Positions 10,640-24,330 are shown, numbered from the stretch's first letter. The stretch: DNA of 64,000 bases from Psilocybe azurescens (GCA_023853785.1 JAJIRX010000620.1:46701-110700), one strand, 5' to 3'. The notes: generated from the letters alone by a model not told the origin. Translations and numbers: made by a program.

Positions 10640-11765
10640 GATGCTCAAAAAGACGAAAATCAATCACGCACTACTCTCCGCCACATGGGTCCACTCCTGC
10701 GGGATCAAGCAGCTAAAGAGCTATAGAGGCCTTGGGGCAAGGTCACAGCTATCGGTTTGGGTGGTATAGGGATGGGAGAGAAGAAAGGTGCTGGTGCTGG
10801 GAGCGGACGTAGCACCCTCGCCCCGCCCACGCGTGGGCCGCCTGTTGCTTTGAGGATGCAGGTCCTGGAGTGTGAGGGCTTACTGGGGACGGATAGGGGT
10901 AGGACAAACAGTCTAGTGATCGATTTATCCGTGAGTTCCATTCTTCCTCTCTTCCTTCCTCCCTCCCTTCCCTCCTCCTAATAAACACACACGCTAGACA
11001 CAATGCACACATCAGAGCTCATCCAACGAGCTTTGCGTAGCTTGGGCTTGAGACGATGCCGTATTGTGGACCCCATCCGTCTGTTTCTCTCTTTGCTTCT
11101 GTACGCCAGGGAATATTTCTTTGTTTCGTTTATTTTTATTTTTATTTTGGATTGGTTCGTACGATAGCGCGAAAAGCGAGGAGAAAAGTGAAGAACTCTC
11201 TACCGAGCTGACGAGCTATGCATGCATTCGATGCACCCTTTTCCGGCAATGGATGAACCCTGATGCCTTTCTCTTTTTCCTTTTTCTTCAAACAGAACTC
11301 GGCAAATATCATTGTGTAGATACGCATGATGGGCCAGCTAGAGAAGGCTTGGGATCAGGTTGTCGTATAAGGGCGCTTCGGTTTGTATGTAGGGTGGATG
11401 TGGTGTGTTAGGTATCAACTACGAGGATCCTGAGAGCGCAAAGGAGATCCCGGCATTCATCGAGTTTCATTGGTTGACCATGGACAAGATACTCGATCTG
11501 CTCTATTCGTCCGGCGCGTATTTTCTATTCATCACCCACCGCTTATCACCCCATCGCTCATCCTTTGTTTTCCTTTTGCACCTTCGTTATTATGGCACTG
11601 TGCTAACATTAAGTTGATGTGCTAACGTTTTCTTGACAGGTGGATCCACAATCATTATCCTGTTCGAGAAGGGCCACGTGGAACGAGACAAAGATCTGTT
11701 GACCAATGGACGGGCCTCACTGGAGACCCTTGTCCAGGTTGAGATGGGTGTTGGGAGAAGCAAGC
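10640..11765 (+). pseudogene. Fungal C2-domain phosphatidylserine decarboxylase (PSD2-like), heavily deleted
   Basis: The enzyme makes phosphatidylethanolamine from phosphatidylserine; the C2-containing type acts at Golgi/endosomal membranes. Visible pieces, in order, are TLRHMGPLLRDQAAKEL (stop) PWGKVTAIGLGG (about 10,670-10,775), the start of a C2 domain VALRMQVLECEGLLGTDRG (about 10,845-10,905), then YEDPESAKEIPAFIEFHWL (about 11,415-11,480), which precedes the catalytic domain. The last piece, GGSTIIILFEKGHVE with LETLVQVEMGVGR (about 11,638-11,760), is the C-terminal end. The bulk of the catalytic domain, including the region of the processing motif, is absent, and stops separate the blocks. 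It is a relic; the alignment rests on remembered family motifs that fall in the right order. Confidence 0.75.
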
Positions 11766-13860
11766 TGTTGCTCTCGATCCTGCCTTTACCTTCACCATAT
11801 ATGCACTGTGTGACAATTACAGAGGTTAGATCAATAACTCAAGGATGGATATGGATATCCAGACATTGCATGATAGAAAGAATGGGGTCTGAGTGTATAT
11901 AATATAACACAGATTGTTCTTTTGTTATGCATGATTTCTTCTCCTTTTTGTCTTGTATTTTCAGGCTTGCTCGCTACTTGGTGTATGTGTGGTATCTTTT
12001 GCACTCCAATCGCTATTGGGCATTCATGTGACTGATGTGTTAGGTGGAAATAAGCAAGATTCCCATGAATGTCAATTTCTGTGCATTTGCTTCTTAAACC
12101 CGTACCACCACCACCGTGTTGTCCTTTGTCTATTGCTTTGCACTCATCTCTGCTCTCATTACTATAAGCTTGATTGCTATGTTGGACACTTGTTTGGCGC
12201 ACTCAATATGTCTATATAGTGTGTATTGAGTCTATGCTTGTGCATGTAACTCACTCGCTGACAATTGAATTTCAATTTATAGTGGATATATCCTCTGTGG
12301 GAACTTTTAAAGGTGTCTCGATAGAATTTGATAATGTATTGGGTAAGTAAACAAGAAGTTATGAACTATCATTTTCCATGATCTGTTAATCTTTTCATTT
12401 ATTACATGCTTTGCATCAATGTCTTTGTTACTCACAGAGGCATTGACTTATCAAGGGACAATGTCAGCCTACATGACCTCTGGAAGATGGTCATTATCTC
12501 TTCCACACAGACACAAAAATGTGGAGAAGGTTGGCCATTAGAGCCTGGTTCTATGCTCCTGAAGACCTTTCAGGCCTCACTCTAAGCAGACAGTATGTGA
12601 ACTACTTTATTTTACTACTTATTTCTTCTGTCTTATTCTATGACCCAGAGATTGTGAACTTGTTCCCCAGCTTGGGAATACAGAACTAATCCTCTCAGGG
12701 CATCAAGACGTAATCGATCCAGCTTGTATTTATGGTACTTTTCTATGCTTCACCAGCTCAAGTTAGCTCTATTGATACTACCATTTTGTAAATTATGCCT
12801 ACATCCATTTCTGTAATGATCAATGTTCTTTATATACTGAGCTGTTACTCTGAAAGAGGGGAAGAAGAACAGGCAAGAATAGATCAATCTGCTAGATAGT
12901 GATTTTCTGGCATATATCAATGAGAAATCCATGCTATACTGGTGTTCTGGATGTCAATTCCTGATCTAGATGAGCACTTATACCTCTATGCCTTCCTTGT
13001 GAGATAGCCTAATTAATTTCTATTACCCAGTATTGGAGCACTTATTATGATGGTACAACTATAGAATGTGTTTTCTCTCTTTCTCATATGTGTAATCATT
13101 TCCCATTTTGCTTTAATATCAGAGATGCTATCTATATAGACAATCTAGCTATTATAATGAGAATACCCATATAGAATGAATTGCAAACAATTAAGACAAA
13201 CACAACTTCAGTATACATGTTTAACACATTGGAGTTAACCAATTGGGCCTACTATGGGCTGCATGGCCAGGTGTCAATCCCACACACTGGATGATTATTG
13301 CAAAACACAACTTCCATATACTTCCACGATGTTCTCTTTCCCCTTTCTTAACTTGAAGCATGTCCATTGCCACTCAAAAATTTCCATCTGGCCAACTATC
13401 CCACTCCACAATGTTGTTTTGTTTACAGAGGCCAAAATTGATTTATAAAGTTGATGTACTTGGTATGTGCCGGAAAACTCTGAAGCAACTGCACCCTTGG
13501 ACATGGCTACCAGTGCTACTGCAAGAGGTACCTCCCATTTTTTACCAGCACTACTGCAACAATTTATTTTTGCTAATGTTGTTTAAGTATGACTAATAAA
13601 AAATGGGGGGCGATACAATTGCGAGCACAGTAATGGGGCATTCAACAGGCTTATAACTCTATGTAATCACGTGCAGAGTTGCGTTCCGGAACGCAACTTT
13701 GTGCATGACCATCCAAAACAAGCAACGAGGAGCAAGACTCTGTTGAGGTTGTTAATAAGGCTGATTAATTTTGTGGGATCAGCTTGTCGAGGAAATTGAG
13801 GATGACGAGGCAGTAGAATATTTTTATTGTATTTTGATTGTATGTCGCTCATTCATTAGA
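11766..13860. other. AT-rich stretch without a recognised gene
   Basis: Short frames on both strands lack start-stop structure, splice consistency or known motifs. Sequence from about 12,250 to 13,600 is markedly more A/T-rich than the neighbouring genes and could be old transposon remains, but I see no terminal repeats. Confidence 0.4.
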
Positions 13861-13892
13861 ACTTTTGTATATATTCTTTTTTCTACAGAAAG

Positions 13893-13975
13893 CCAGGGCT
13901 CAGGCCGTAGGCTTAGGCTCAGGCTCACGATTCTTGAAGCCTGAGCCGTGGCTTTCAGGCCGAGCCGAGCCTGCA
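13893..13975 (+). repeat. GGCTCAGGC / GCCTGAGCC palindromic simple repeat
   Basis: Alternating GGCTCAGGC, AGGCTTAGGCTC and GCCTGAGCC motifs in both orientations can form stacked short hairpins. No function assigned. Confidence 0.6.
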
Positions 13976-14694
13976 CATTACTGTCAGTGAGATGTCCATA
14001 CCATCCCTTTGATCCTGACGCATGACATTAACGGGGCCTATACACCACTCAATCGTCTAAATCCCCGTCGTACCAGATTTGGATCCCTTTTTTGTCGTGA
14101 AGCTCGTTCGCCCTTGTCTTTTTATATCCCGCTGCTCGGGTGATTTTGTATGAACGACACTCAATGTCGTGCTTGTTGTACCCCAGAGTGACTGGAACAG
14201 AGTCGAATCTACAAGCTGTTTCCAACTGTCGTATTTAAGTTAAATGATCGATTCTTGATGTCTCGGCTCCGGGCATTTATTCAATTCGAACTCAGAATCT
14301 GCGTCGCGATCATCCAAGTCGGACTTCCAGCCCTCGCAATGTGAACGTGTGGACTACGAAGAGTCAAGGTGAGGACCACAACGGGACCGTTTTGCGCGGC
14401 GCCGCACTCGCACTCGCATGCAGCCTGCGGCCTAAAGCAATGTTGACGAGGAGAAGACGAGACAAGACACGAAAATAGCGAACAGCCCGATGAATCGTGT
14501 ACAGCACATTGAAGACTGATCAGCGCTGGGAACCGTAAAATCTTGAGTAGAGGTGTACGGCGTTTGAAAGCCCCACTGGTGGAAACCAAGACGAAGTATC
14601 CAAAAATATTTCTTTAAAGTGAGAAACAAAGAACGAGAGATAAATTAAAACACAAAAACAACATTCAATTTCCTATCATCAGTACCCCGCACCT

Positions 14695-16798
14695 CTACAT
14701 CCTCTCCAAAGGCCTCAAACTCAACAGCCGCATCGCACCCGCCAACACCTCCCGCGCACACTCGTACAAAAACATCTTCGCCCGCGCCTTCTCCTCGTCT
14801 TCCTCCCCTTTGACAATGACCACGTCCCACGCACTGCTAATCGCATGCGCCAGCCGGAACGCGAACGTCACCACACCCGACGGTTCCTGTGTCTTCATGG
14901 CGGTCTTTACGACGTCCGGGTATGTGCCCAGGAGGAATGCGATGTCGCGTGCGTGAGAGTAGGCAGAGAGGTGGGCGGTGTGGATGGAGGAGGAGGGGGA
15001 GGGGGATGAGGGTGGGATTTTGCGGGATATGGATGCGAGTCGCACGTGCGCGTATTGCAGGTAGGGCCCGGTGTCGCCTTCGAAGGATTTCATGCGGTCC
15101 CAGTTGAATGTGTAATTCCCGATCCTAATAAATAGAAAACGCGTCAACACTAGAAAAAGAAAAAAGAAAAAAAAGGAAGCATTCGCGCACCTCTTCGCAG
15201 CCATATCCTGGATCTTGACCCCCGTAATTCCAATCTCCAGCGCCGTCTCCTCCGGATCCACCACAGCCTTATACTTCTCCTCGTTCTTCATCATCTGCTC
15301 GTGCATCACATTCCCCGCCTCCTTAATTATCTCATCCAGGAACACCACCGTGCCCTTCCTGGTGCTCATACCCTGCACCAGCCCGTAGTTGATGTGCACG
15401 AGTGAGGACGCCCAGGGGAAGCCCATGAGCTCGAGCACTTTGAAGAACTGCGCGAGGTGCAGGTCTTGTTGGGAGGAGACGACGTATATCATTTTGTCGA
15501 ATTTGTATTTCTCGTACCGCTCGATCGCGCCGCCGATGTCGCGCGTCAGGTAGATGGAGGTTCCGTCTGTATTAAAACGAGGATTGAGTAAACGAACAGA
15601 GAGTGAAAAGAAAGAAGTAAAGAAAGAAACTGAACGCACCCTTCTTACGAACAACAGCCTTGCCCAACTTCCACTTCTCCAACTCCACCAACTTGGCCCC
15701 ATCCGAGTCCGAAATCAAACCCATGGTCTCCAATTTCTCCAGCGCACTATCCATCGCCTCCTTGCCCACCTTACTCTCCCCCCGTATACACATCGAACTT
15801 CACGTTCAGCCTCTCGTACTCCTTCTCGTACTTCCGCACGCTCATCTCTCGCCACACGCGCCAGTTGCGCAGGGCGTCTTCGTCGCCGTCTTCCATGCGC
15901 TTGAACCACTGTGCGGCGGAGGCTTTGACGGTGGGATCGGCATCGGCGTCTTTGTTGATGGCGACGTAGATGTCGAAGAGGTGCTTGATAGCGTCTTTTT
16001 CGAGCTCGGCTTGGGAGCCGTATTTTTCGAAGCCTGTAGCGATTAAGCCGAACTAGGGAGGGGGGTGTCAGCGGGGGTATTGCATGTTGGCACGGATGAC
16101 ATGAAGAATGACGAATAGCGAAGAACCGAGGATGGATGGGCAGGCGGTAGGAACGGAAACGAAAAATGCTCACCTGTGTACCCCAATCCCCCAGATAATT
16201 CATCGAGATGACCTCCCACCCACATGCCTTATACAAGTTTGCGAGGAACGCGCCGATGATCGTGCTCCGCAGATGCCCGACGTGGAACGACTTGGCGATG
16301 TTCGGCGACGAGTACTCGATGATGACCTTCTTGCCCTTGCCCGAGTCGTTCGTGCCGTATTCGGGCTGGCCCGACGGCGCGTTGCGCGTGAGGGCGTCGA
16401 TCTGGGTGAGAACTTCGCGGATCATATTTGTCGTGTTAACGCGGAAATGGAGGAAGGACTTGTCGAGCACGACAGACTCGACCCATTCGTCTGGTTGGAA
16501 CTGAGCGGTGTGAGTTGCGGTGAGTAATTTTAGTTGTATTAGCACAACTAAGGACGACGCACGTTTTCGATGACTTTGGCGGCTGTCTCTTCCAGCTTCC
16601 CGGGGATTCTGAACCGGGGAGCGCAACCGTGAAGTCCTCCCCCTTCTTCCCATAGTCGACGCCAGCAAACGCCTGGTCCAGAGTGAGCGGCAGTGCATTC
16701 GAGAGTTTTTGCGCGATAGCTATCCGGAACGAGTCCAAGATACACTTCGAGGGATCGGTGCCAGGTACAGCAGGCAGTGGGGGCATAGATGAGGCCAT
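14695..16798 (-). CDS. Arginyl-tRNA synthetase (cytosolic-type), five exons, two 1-base frame breaks
   Basis: Class I synthetase that charges tRNA-Arg. Exons: 16,798-16,563, 16,500-16,174, 16,052-15,640, 15,566-15,191 and 15,124-14,695, all with GT-AG borders. Exon 1 starts [13 protein letters not shown]. Exon 2 holds the HIGH-type signature in [19 protein letters not shown] and NYLGDWGTQ. Exon 4 has [32 protein letters not shown] and MSTRKG (the KMSKS-loop counterpart). Exon 5 has [20 protein letters not shown] and the canonical end [10 protein letters not shown]. Two frame breaks are needed to join it: a missing C in the C4 run at 16,616-16,619 (between TVALP and RFRIPGK) and an extra base in the six-C run at 15,778-15,783 ([12 protein letters not shown]). 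All known active-site segments are otherwise well conserved. It is either a functional gene with sequencing indels or a very recent pseudogene. Upstream (16,800-17,040) I see no clear promoter element. Confidence 0.92.
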
Positions 16799-17041
16799 TC
16801 TTTTACTCTTGGTGTGTAGCGAGAGCCTTGTGTGTTTGTTGTAAGCCGGTGTAGAAGATGTTGTCTGCAAGTAAAAATGCCTGTAATGTGAAGCGTAGGA
16901 GAGGGAACTCTTGGCTGGATGAGAAAAGCGCGGAAGAGAGATAGAGCGGAGGAGTGAAAGGACGGCCAGATTGAATCGATAAGATTTTCTCCAACGAAAT
17001 TTATGAACAAGGATGACTCGTTGAGATCGGTCACGTGTCAC

Positions 17042-19486
17042 ATCTCGTCGCCAAATATATTATTTTCCCCTTTTGGAAATAAGCCCCTGACTGGCCTGAA
17101 AGATGGCCTGAAGTCGGCGTAGCAGCAGCTTTCTTGCATTGTACTGACAACCATGCATCAACAGACAGTGAGTGTATTTTAAGCAGAGTATTACAAACGG
17201 GTATGCCGCATTTAGAGCATCCCAGAAAGGACGTAACTGCGCAGCAGTCCAGTATCCCTTCCCCGAGGCAGGAGATTGCAGCCGTCGGCGGTGTTCCTTT
17301 GGTCAATTCTCTCACTCGCACTACTCAATGTCTCAAACTTCTGAGTGGCATGTCCTTCAGATATTACTAAACAATGTCACCTTAGAAAGGTGAGAAACCG
17401 CCCTTTAGTCTTTATCACACCAGTACCTCCCATACATTTTCTGTAAGTTAATGTTTTTCCAACCACTTATGTCTTAGCTCATCGTGGACCACGATGGCTT
17501 CCACTACCCATTTTCCATTACCCCTCCGTATGCTGTGGCTGAAGACGACGATAAAAAAGGTTGTTGTGGTCTCATTTGTGCCCCACCCTCACCGCAAGAA
17601 TTCGTGGTCCAACCTCAATGCCTGTTCGCCTAAAACAACACTAAACCCCTTGGAACCCCGTGCTCTATCTTTGGCACAGAAACAACGGCTATATTCTATG
17701 AATTCCGAATATCACCCCTTTGTATCTGGGATGACCCAACGTTTGACGACACCGATCTTGGTACGTCCCTCGACGCAGCTCTTAGTTGTAGTTAGCATCA
17801 ACCGAACTAGCGTGTATTTTGGTCACTCATGTCCAGCTTATGAATAAAATAGTCAAAGATAAACGGCAAACGTAGGGACCTACCTTTCTTACAATGGAAA
17901 ATAGTATGTCCTTCGTGAGGCGTCACTGGATCTGCGTCTGCAGCTTGGGGTTTTTTGACTGTCTTTGAAAGGCGGATGCCTATTGTCACGCTATTTATTT
18001 CAAAGAAAACCCCATCTCATTCTTTAACCCTCCCATAATATCACGCATAAAGCGTCCAACATTCCCAAATCATCCACTGTCATTGTTACTGCTTGTCGCG
18101 TTTCGGATGTCGCATCGCCGTTGCGCTGTCGATACCGATACAATCTTCCCTCCCAGCTCTCCGCTCTAGTCCCGAGGCTTTCCTTAGCCCCACTCCTCTC
18201 CTGCGCAGCCCATACGCAGTAAAAATGATTGGGATTTGAGCCAACACACCGAATTCGGGGTACATATCCACGCGTGCCCAACTTAGAGCCCCTCAATTGC
18301 GGCCTCCCTTTCTATTCTTTTTCGCACAGATGTGTTTTCAACCACTCTTTCGTACATTTGATCCGGAGTCCGTGCATGTGGACAGTATTAAACTCGAAAG
18401 GACTAGGTCCCCGTCTAAATTGAATACTGAAACGAAAACCAATCCATAATCTAAGTACTTGCAAGTAGCACCCACCCGTCGTCTTGTAAATTGCGGCAGC
18501 CAGCTTACGCTTTCGATTGTGTGTTTTTAATCACATAGATCTTACATCTTTTGTAAAAAATTTCCGAGAATCCCAGCTTCGGGAAGAAATGTAGCTGGTA
18601 CTGCATGTCAGAACTACGCCCACAACAATTAGACGTTTTAAAGAATAACGCACCTTGCCCGCAACGCTATATCGTGTGGCTGCTCCACGAGGATTCCGAA
18701 CCATTCCCGACACACGAGCTGCTAGGATAGGCCAGATAGGCCTATTCCATGGTCTGCGTGGCCCGGCTCTTCAGGCTTCTGATATGTTGAAATCGTTCCG
18801 TCGGTGTCAGGGCTTGCTTAACACAAGCTTAACAAGAACAAGAACTCTCTGTTGCTCTTGCTCTTCCAGCCTCAACTTCCTCTAGCCCTTCCTCTCACTC
18901 TTCCAGGCACCGTCTATATTGCCTTATCCCCCGTATATGCCAAATAAATTTCAGTCCTTTCAACGCCAGTTCGCCTTCTGGTATACTACAGGCAACTTAT
19001 ACCTACACGATTAAAACATGAGGCAACGTACCTTCCACAACTCCTCTTGACACGACTGCTGCATCCCCGATATGTATATCTCAAATTTACACGCACCGAG
19101 AGCAAGAGATCACTTGACTTGCCGTCGCAACCTAAACGCTTGAAAATAACTGCATGCTGTTCTGCGTAGAGATTATCTGGACTGTAAACTCCCAACTAGG
19201 CAGCTGTGGGAGAACAGGAGATGGAAGGGGATTCAGGCGCTGATACTCGCATGTGGGTCTTGGGAGATATGTTTATGCAATTGCGAGTGGGACGAGTGGA
19301 CATGATCATGATCATGATGTAGTAGAGGTAGAGATGAAGTGCCGACAGATGCCGTTTATACTTCGTCCCTCCCATCAATTAGTCCAGAGAGACAAGCTCA
19401 GGGATCTGGACTAATACTGCTTGACCTCTACTGAGCTGTGTGCGAAGTCGAATATTTTCAAGAAAGTGAGTGTCCTGCATCAGTAA
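17042..19486. other. No confidently recognised gene
   Basis: A plus-strand fragment around 17,490-17,760 reads VDHDGFHYPFSITPPYAV and, after a stop, CSIFGTETTAIFYEF. It looks like a decayed protein, but I do not recognise it. The rest has only short frames. Confidence 0.35.
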
Positions 19487-20301
19487 TCAGCAGTCAGCAA
19501 CATTGAACAAGAAGGAAATGGTGCTGATAAATATCTGCACCCGGGTATAAATCCACTCCTCTATATCATCCATGCAGTTTTCTCGTTCATCCCGCTCCGC
19601 TGCTATTGCCTTTTCCGGTTCATCCCGCTCTGCTGTTATTGATTTTTGCAGTTCATCCCGCATTGCTGTTATCTCCTTTTCACATTCCTCTCGAATTGCT
19701 GCTATCGCCTTTTTCCGGGCCTCCCACATTGCTGCTACCACCTTTTTCTGTTCTGCTATTTCCTTCTTGAGATCGGACATATCTTTGCTCATCTGGTGAG
19801 ATTGCATCAGTAGTTCCTACAAATTGAACTATCAGCCGTAGATCATCAGGGAATTGTCTGCGCAGGATAAACCCACCGAAGGATTCATGTCGGCACCAGC
19901 AGGGATCCTCAAAGAATTGCCTGTAGAATCACTCAACGCTACCCCGAAATGATTAGTGCCTGGCATTTTGTTTAAATGGACGAAACAGCTTACTTGGCGT
20001 GGATGAGTCTCTGGCAGTCCAAGTCGATCTCTTCTTCTTCTTTTGACGCCTTTCCTTTAAGTTCTGGTCTGGAACCGAACAAGTTGACCGGAACATATAA
20101 TAAAATCATTGATTGATTCCATCCAAGTGAAAAGTCATGAGACACACCTGGTTCTTGAAGCAACCCTAAGGTTGTATTATGGCTTTCCTGAGTCACTACA
20201 CTCTCCAGCTCAGGATTGACGTCGAATTGCTCATCGTAATGTAGAGGCATTTTCATCAGAGCGTCGTTGACGACCTCGATCAAGGCGGGTGAGGCTGACA
20301 T
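19487..20301 (-). CDS. Small uncharacterised coiled-coil protein, four exons
   Basis: Start MSASPALIEVVNDALMKMPL at 20,301. Exons 20,301-20,148, 20,068-19,994, 19,938-19,877 and 19,816-19,487 are joined by introns with good GT-AG ends (gtgtgt..ccag, gtaagc..gtag, gtgggt..gtag). The N-terminal part is acidic. The last exon is a long heptad-rich helix, with SDLKKEIAEQKKVVAAMWEA followed by repeated (K/R)xI(A/T)A(I/E)R(D/E)E units of about 10-11 residues (KAIAAIREE, KEITAMRDE, KSITAERDE, KAIAAERDE). It ends in a hydrophobic stretch, IFISTISFLFNVADC. Roughly 200 residues. Intact frames across four exons argue for a real gene. No family recognised. Confidence 0.6.
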
Positions 20302-23300
20302 AAATTAGATCATCCGTCTAATTTGAAGCTCCACTTGAACGACCTTGAGTTGAGGGGCGATGCTGCGTCCGGCAGAACGAGTCCTTTTTCCACCAGTTGG
20401 ACTCGTCACCCCATCAATTTGTAAGTTCTTGGTGCACCTCATCAAAGGAGGCCACTGGCTTTTTGTCACTGAATAAACCGCGTCAGTGACGTATTACAAC
20501 CTTGATACACCCCTGGCGTCCAGCTTATCACAGGTCAAATGGACATTAACTACGCTCGTGAAATGTTGATGGCTATTGATTATGATGTGCACTCCCCATT
20601 TCTTGGATTCACAATCACTTTCTCCCTGCGTGGTGGGTACAGAAATTCAACGCAACCCCGACACACAATCCAAGTTTGGCGTGCTGGTGTCGTATTGGAT
20701 GACACTCGACATGTTGTCGGACTAGCAGCCTCACGGATAGCTTCATTTAGGCATCTTCCAGAGCTAAAATGGCTTGAGTCGCTGTCTCTTCGCGGATCCA
20801 AAATTGCCTTTGCTAGGCTCATCTACCCGTACTCGTACGCATGCTCGTGCATATACGTATTTGTTGTCGATTGGACATAGGCGAATGCAAATCCATTGAA
20901 TTATTCTTGCCGAGTGGCCCAGCAAACGGGTCCTGATGGTGTATATTTTTCGTCGAGTCACCCTTAGTTTCAATTTAGCTGATTATATCACTGGAAAATA
21001 TATCTTTTACCAGGAGGGAAACTTTTGTTGCATCACATTCAGTTTATTCTCTTATCGACTACTTATCGGTTCCGGAAACCTTACACTTCCCAAACCCTCT
21101 GCAGAATTAATTCCTGCCTATATGGCGTATAGAGGGTCCCTCCTCTTGGAGTGCAACCAGATTCTTCTTTACCGAGACAAGCGCCAGCATCATCATCTAC
21201 GGTACGAGATCAATATTCAACCTAACCTTCGACTATGGCTCTGTATCTGTTGAAGGAAACGTACGAGGCCTGAGAGGTGCCTCACCAAAAGCACCGCTGT
21301 GCTTGGCATTGGCATATGTGCATAGCAGGCCCCTAACGCGCCTGCGCGATCGAAAAGTTTTCTTCCTCCTATGTTTACATTTATTTCTAACCACTAAATT
21401 TTGGTACTATAAATTCCCTGCTTTCCCATCCGATGCACCTCAGTCGGTTCTATATCTGACTGAGGTGAGCATCCTTCATAACGTAGCTCCATATTAGATT
21501 ATCGTGTAACAGGTAGTGTAACGTATCAATAAAGTCGGCTTTATATCTGACTGAGTATTATCGTGTAACAGTACCCGATGTCCCGCGTTTAAGACAGGGT
21601 CAACCGCCGTATGACTGTTCTGATAGAAGGGCCTTCGTCCGGTATAAGCATATAATTCGCATCGACCAACTCGATGCAAACTTCCCCCTCCTTTAACTGC
21701 CTGCTAGAAGCCAACCATTATGTATCGCAAGTGTCGTTTGTCTCGACGTTTCGGAGGCCCGGCCCCATTGATGGACAAAGAATCTGGTTGGGTCGTTTAT
21801 CATATTGATCAGACAACAGATGAGAATGAAGCTGGTTCGAAGTTCGCTGTGGTAGACTTTACCATTATTTGTAAGCAACGAACTGTTTCATTTTGACGTT
21901 TGGAACTTGAAATAACTTCACAACGGAAGCTAGAGGACAAAACGGATGTCTACAGATTTAAAAGCTTGTAGCATGTGGTCTCACATGTCGCGCGTAGGGG
22001 GTGTGAATGATGAACCTCATTCTTTGTATGAACTGTAATATATGAACACCATATTTCGCATTGAAACTCTCAATCATTGCTGAGATTGACGTTCAGGGCT
22101 TAATAAAGTTCCCGGTCCTTGATGCCGAGTTGATGGAGGAGGATAGGATAATGAACACCGTGGAAAACCTTGGGCCCATATCTGCGCCATGATATTATAG
22201 AAGTACTCGGCACCTCCATCAGATAACCTAATCTGATAAGTTGCAATTTCTTCAAGCCCACGCGTTATGTGAATTTGTTCTTCCTCTCAAGGTAATCTTG
22301 AGGGGACGTCTCTCGTATATGCACTTCATTCTGCGTCTAACCTACATCCCTTCATGTACCTGTAATAGCAGTAATACACAGCCACAGCCGCGCTGACTGA
22401 CATACTCTTCACAGAGCTCATGGGGATGGACGACAAGATCACCGTGACGGAAGTCCACGCGTTCACGAATCACCTCTTCGAGATGTTCCATTCCTCTTCC
22501 ATGTCCTCCGGTCATTCTTCTCGCTCTCGCTCTCGTTCTGCAAAAACACACACTAACCCTCCTACTCCCTTTTTGGGCAGCATTCACATCCTCCTACGGA
22601 CTACCCTCCTCCTACGCAAGATCCACACGGAACGTCATCGACCAACCTCGCACCATTTCCCACATATCCTACTCCTTAAAAACACACCCCTTTCCAAAAC
22701 CTTCCGCACCTCTCAGTGCCCACTCCAAGAGTCCTTACAATTTCCCAGACTTCCAAGGCGCCATCAACACAACAACAACTACGATGCCGTCGCTTGCTCC
22801 TACCTCCTGCTGCCTCCATCATTTTACTTTATGAGCTGGAATAAGGGCAGTGCTCAGTGCAGCAATAAAGCAGTTTGGAGATCTATGCGCGTTGACTTTT
22901 TTCTGTGTTTGAGTATTTTGTTGTGGGGTGGTGGTGGGGGGTTTGTATGGGCAAGGTCTGTACATGGACGTTGGGGACTTCCGGTGCAGCGGGCGGATGG
23001 TGAGCTGCAGCGGATGGTGAGCGTCGGGTTTGTGGTTTGTTGGAACCTGGATGTTCGTGTTCGTGTTCATATCCATGCCGTTGGTATTACTACCGGCATA
23101 TGAGCATGATGGCGTGGCGGTGATGGGATGGGATCTGGATGCTTGTCGTTGTGTGGTGCCCGGGCGACCTGGTGTCCTCATCCTCGTCAGATATGATTGG
23201 GAGGACCACCGCGTTGGACGAACCCGAACATTGACAGTCTTATCCTAAAATACCGTCCATTGTCCATGTATCTATTGTACCTGAAGCTCATTTAAAAGAT

Positions 23301-23514
23301 CAGCATTGAGCATTGTGATGTCAATGTCTATTTCGCTCATAGTGTACATATTGTACCGACCACCCATCTACTGTTCACCATTTCTTCCAGTCCGGTAGGC
23401 AGAAAGGCGACGGTTGGTTTACAAATAGTCAAACACCAATATAATGGTTGTTTATAATCATGTTCTTTTGACAGATTGTCACCGAATCTCTGATCTTACA
23501 TTATATTCCCTTTC
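20302..23514. other. No confidently recognised gene; scattered fragments
   Basis: A plus-strand frame at 20,539-20,880 and pieces near 21,000-21,250 and 22,400-23,240 (Ser/Thr- and Gly/Val-rich, with stops) have no recognised motif. Two short duplications are visible at 21,441-21,570 (TATATCTGACTGAG and ATTATCGTGTAACAG each occur twice). Confidence 0.35.
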
Positions 23515-23733
23515 TATGGCGTGATTTTGGCACATTTATTATCGAGCTCAGATACTTTCCGTGAGCTACCTATTTTAAGTACTTATATGTCATTTCGAGT
23601 ACCTGAAGACATCACCAGATTATGGCTCGGAATCTCACTGGGAGAGCTGATCTTCGTGTAAGAGCTACTCCTTTTAAAGTGAGACCTGAGAGCCACCTTC
23701 AGAGCGATCCTCATGTCGTGTACCAAGAGCCTT
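23515..23733 (+). repeat. Left arm of a 219-bp inverted repeat
   Basis: Runs from TATGGCGTGATTT to CCAAGAGCCTT. It is the reverse complement of 24,331-24,549 with about three mismatches and no gaps. The loop between the arms is 597 bp. A short open frame (MARNLTGRADLRVRATPFK) is shared by both arms but has no recognised homology. Confidence 0.9.
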
Positions 23734-24330
23734 TTCAGACATGGATTTTGCATGATCCCATCGAAGTTCAGTTTATAATACTAGGTACGACTATAGTCTC
23801 CGCAGTGTTACAGCTTACTATGAACAATGTCCTACTTCACCTGAGTGCAGGTGTCATTTGCAGATTAAAATGAATGTATTATAACAAAGATAGCCATAGA
23901 ATGAATGTGCTAGGTGGTGAATTAAGACAAGATTGCAGTGAATGTAAAGTATGTGTAACATAACAAATGAGCGATGGCGAAGAACTATGATTGCGATGTA
24001 AAGAGGTATGCAAGTGCGGTAAACGTGGTGATGAGAAAGTCCAATATGAAAGAGAATTATGTAGAACGAAGTGACCAGATGACATGAATAGATCATTAGC
24101 CAACTTAGTCAGACTGAGGTAGCATAGCATTACAGTAGATGTCTGCCTGTTGTAAATGTCTTTATGACCTTATTTCTTACAATACCATCACATTCATTGT
24201 AATTTGTAAACCGTAATTCTCTCCGGGTGAAGCAGAACCTAAATTCTCACTGAAAAGGCTCTCGGAAAATTTGCGCTCAACCAAAAAAAGCTCACTACAT
24301 TAGGAGAAAGAATCTCGCTATTACACAACG

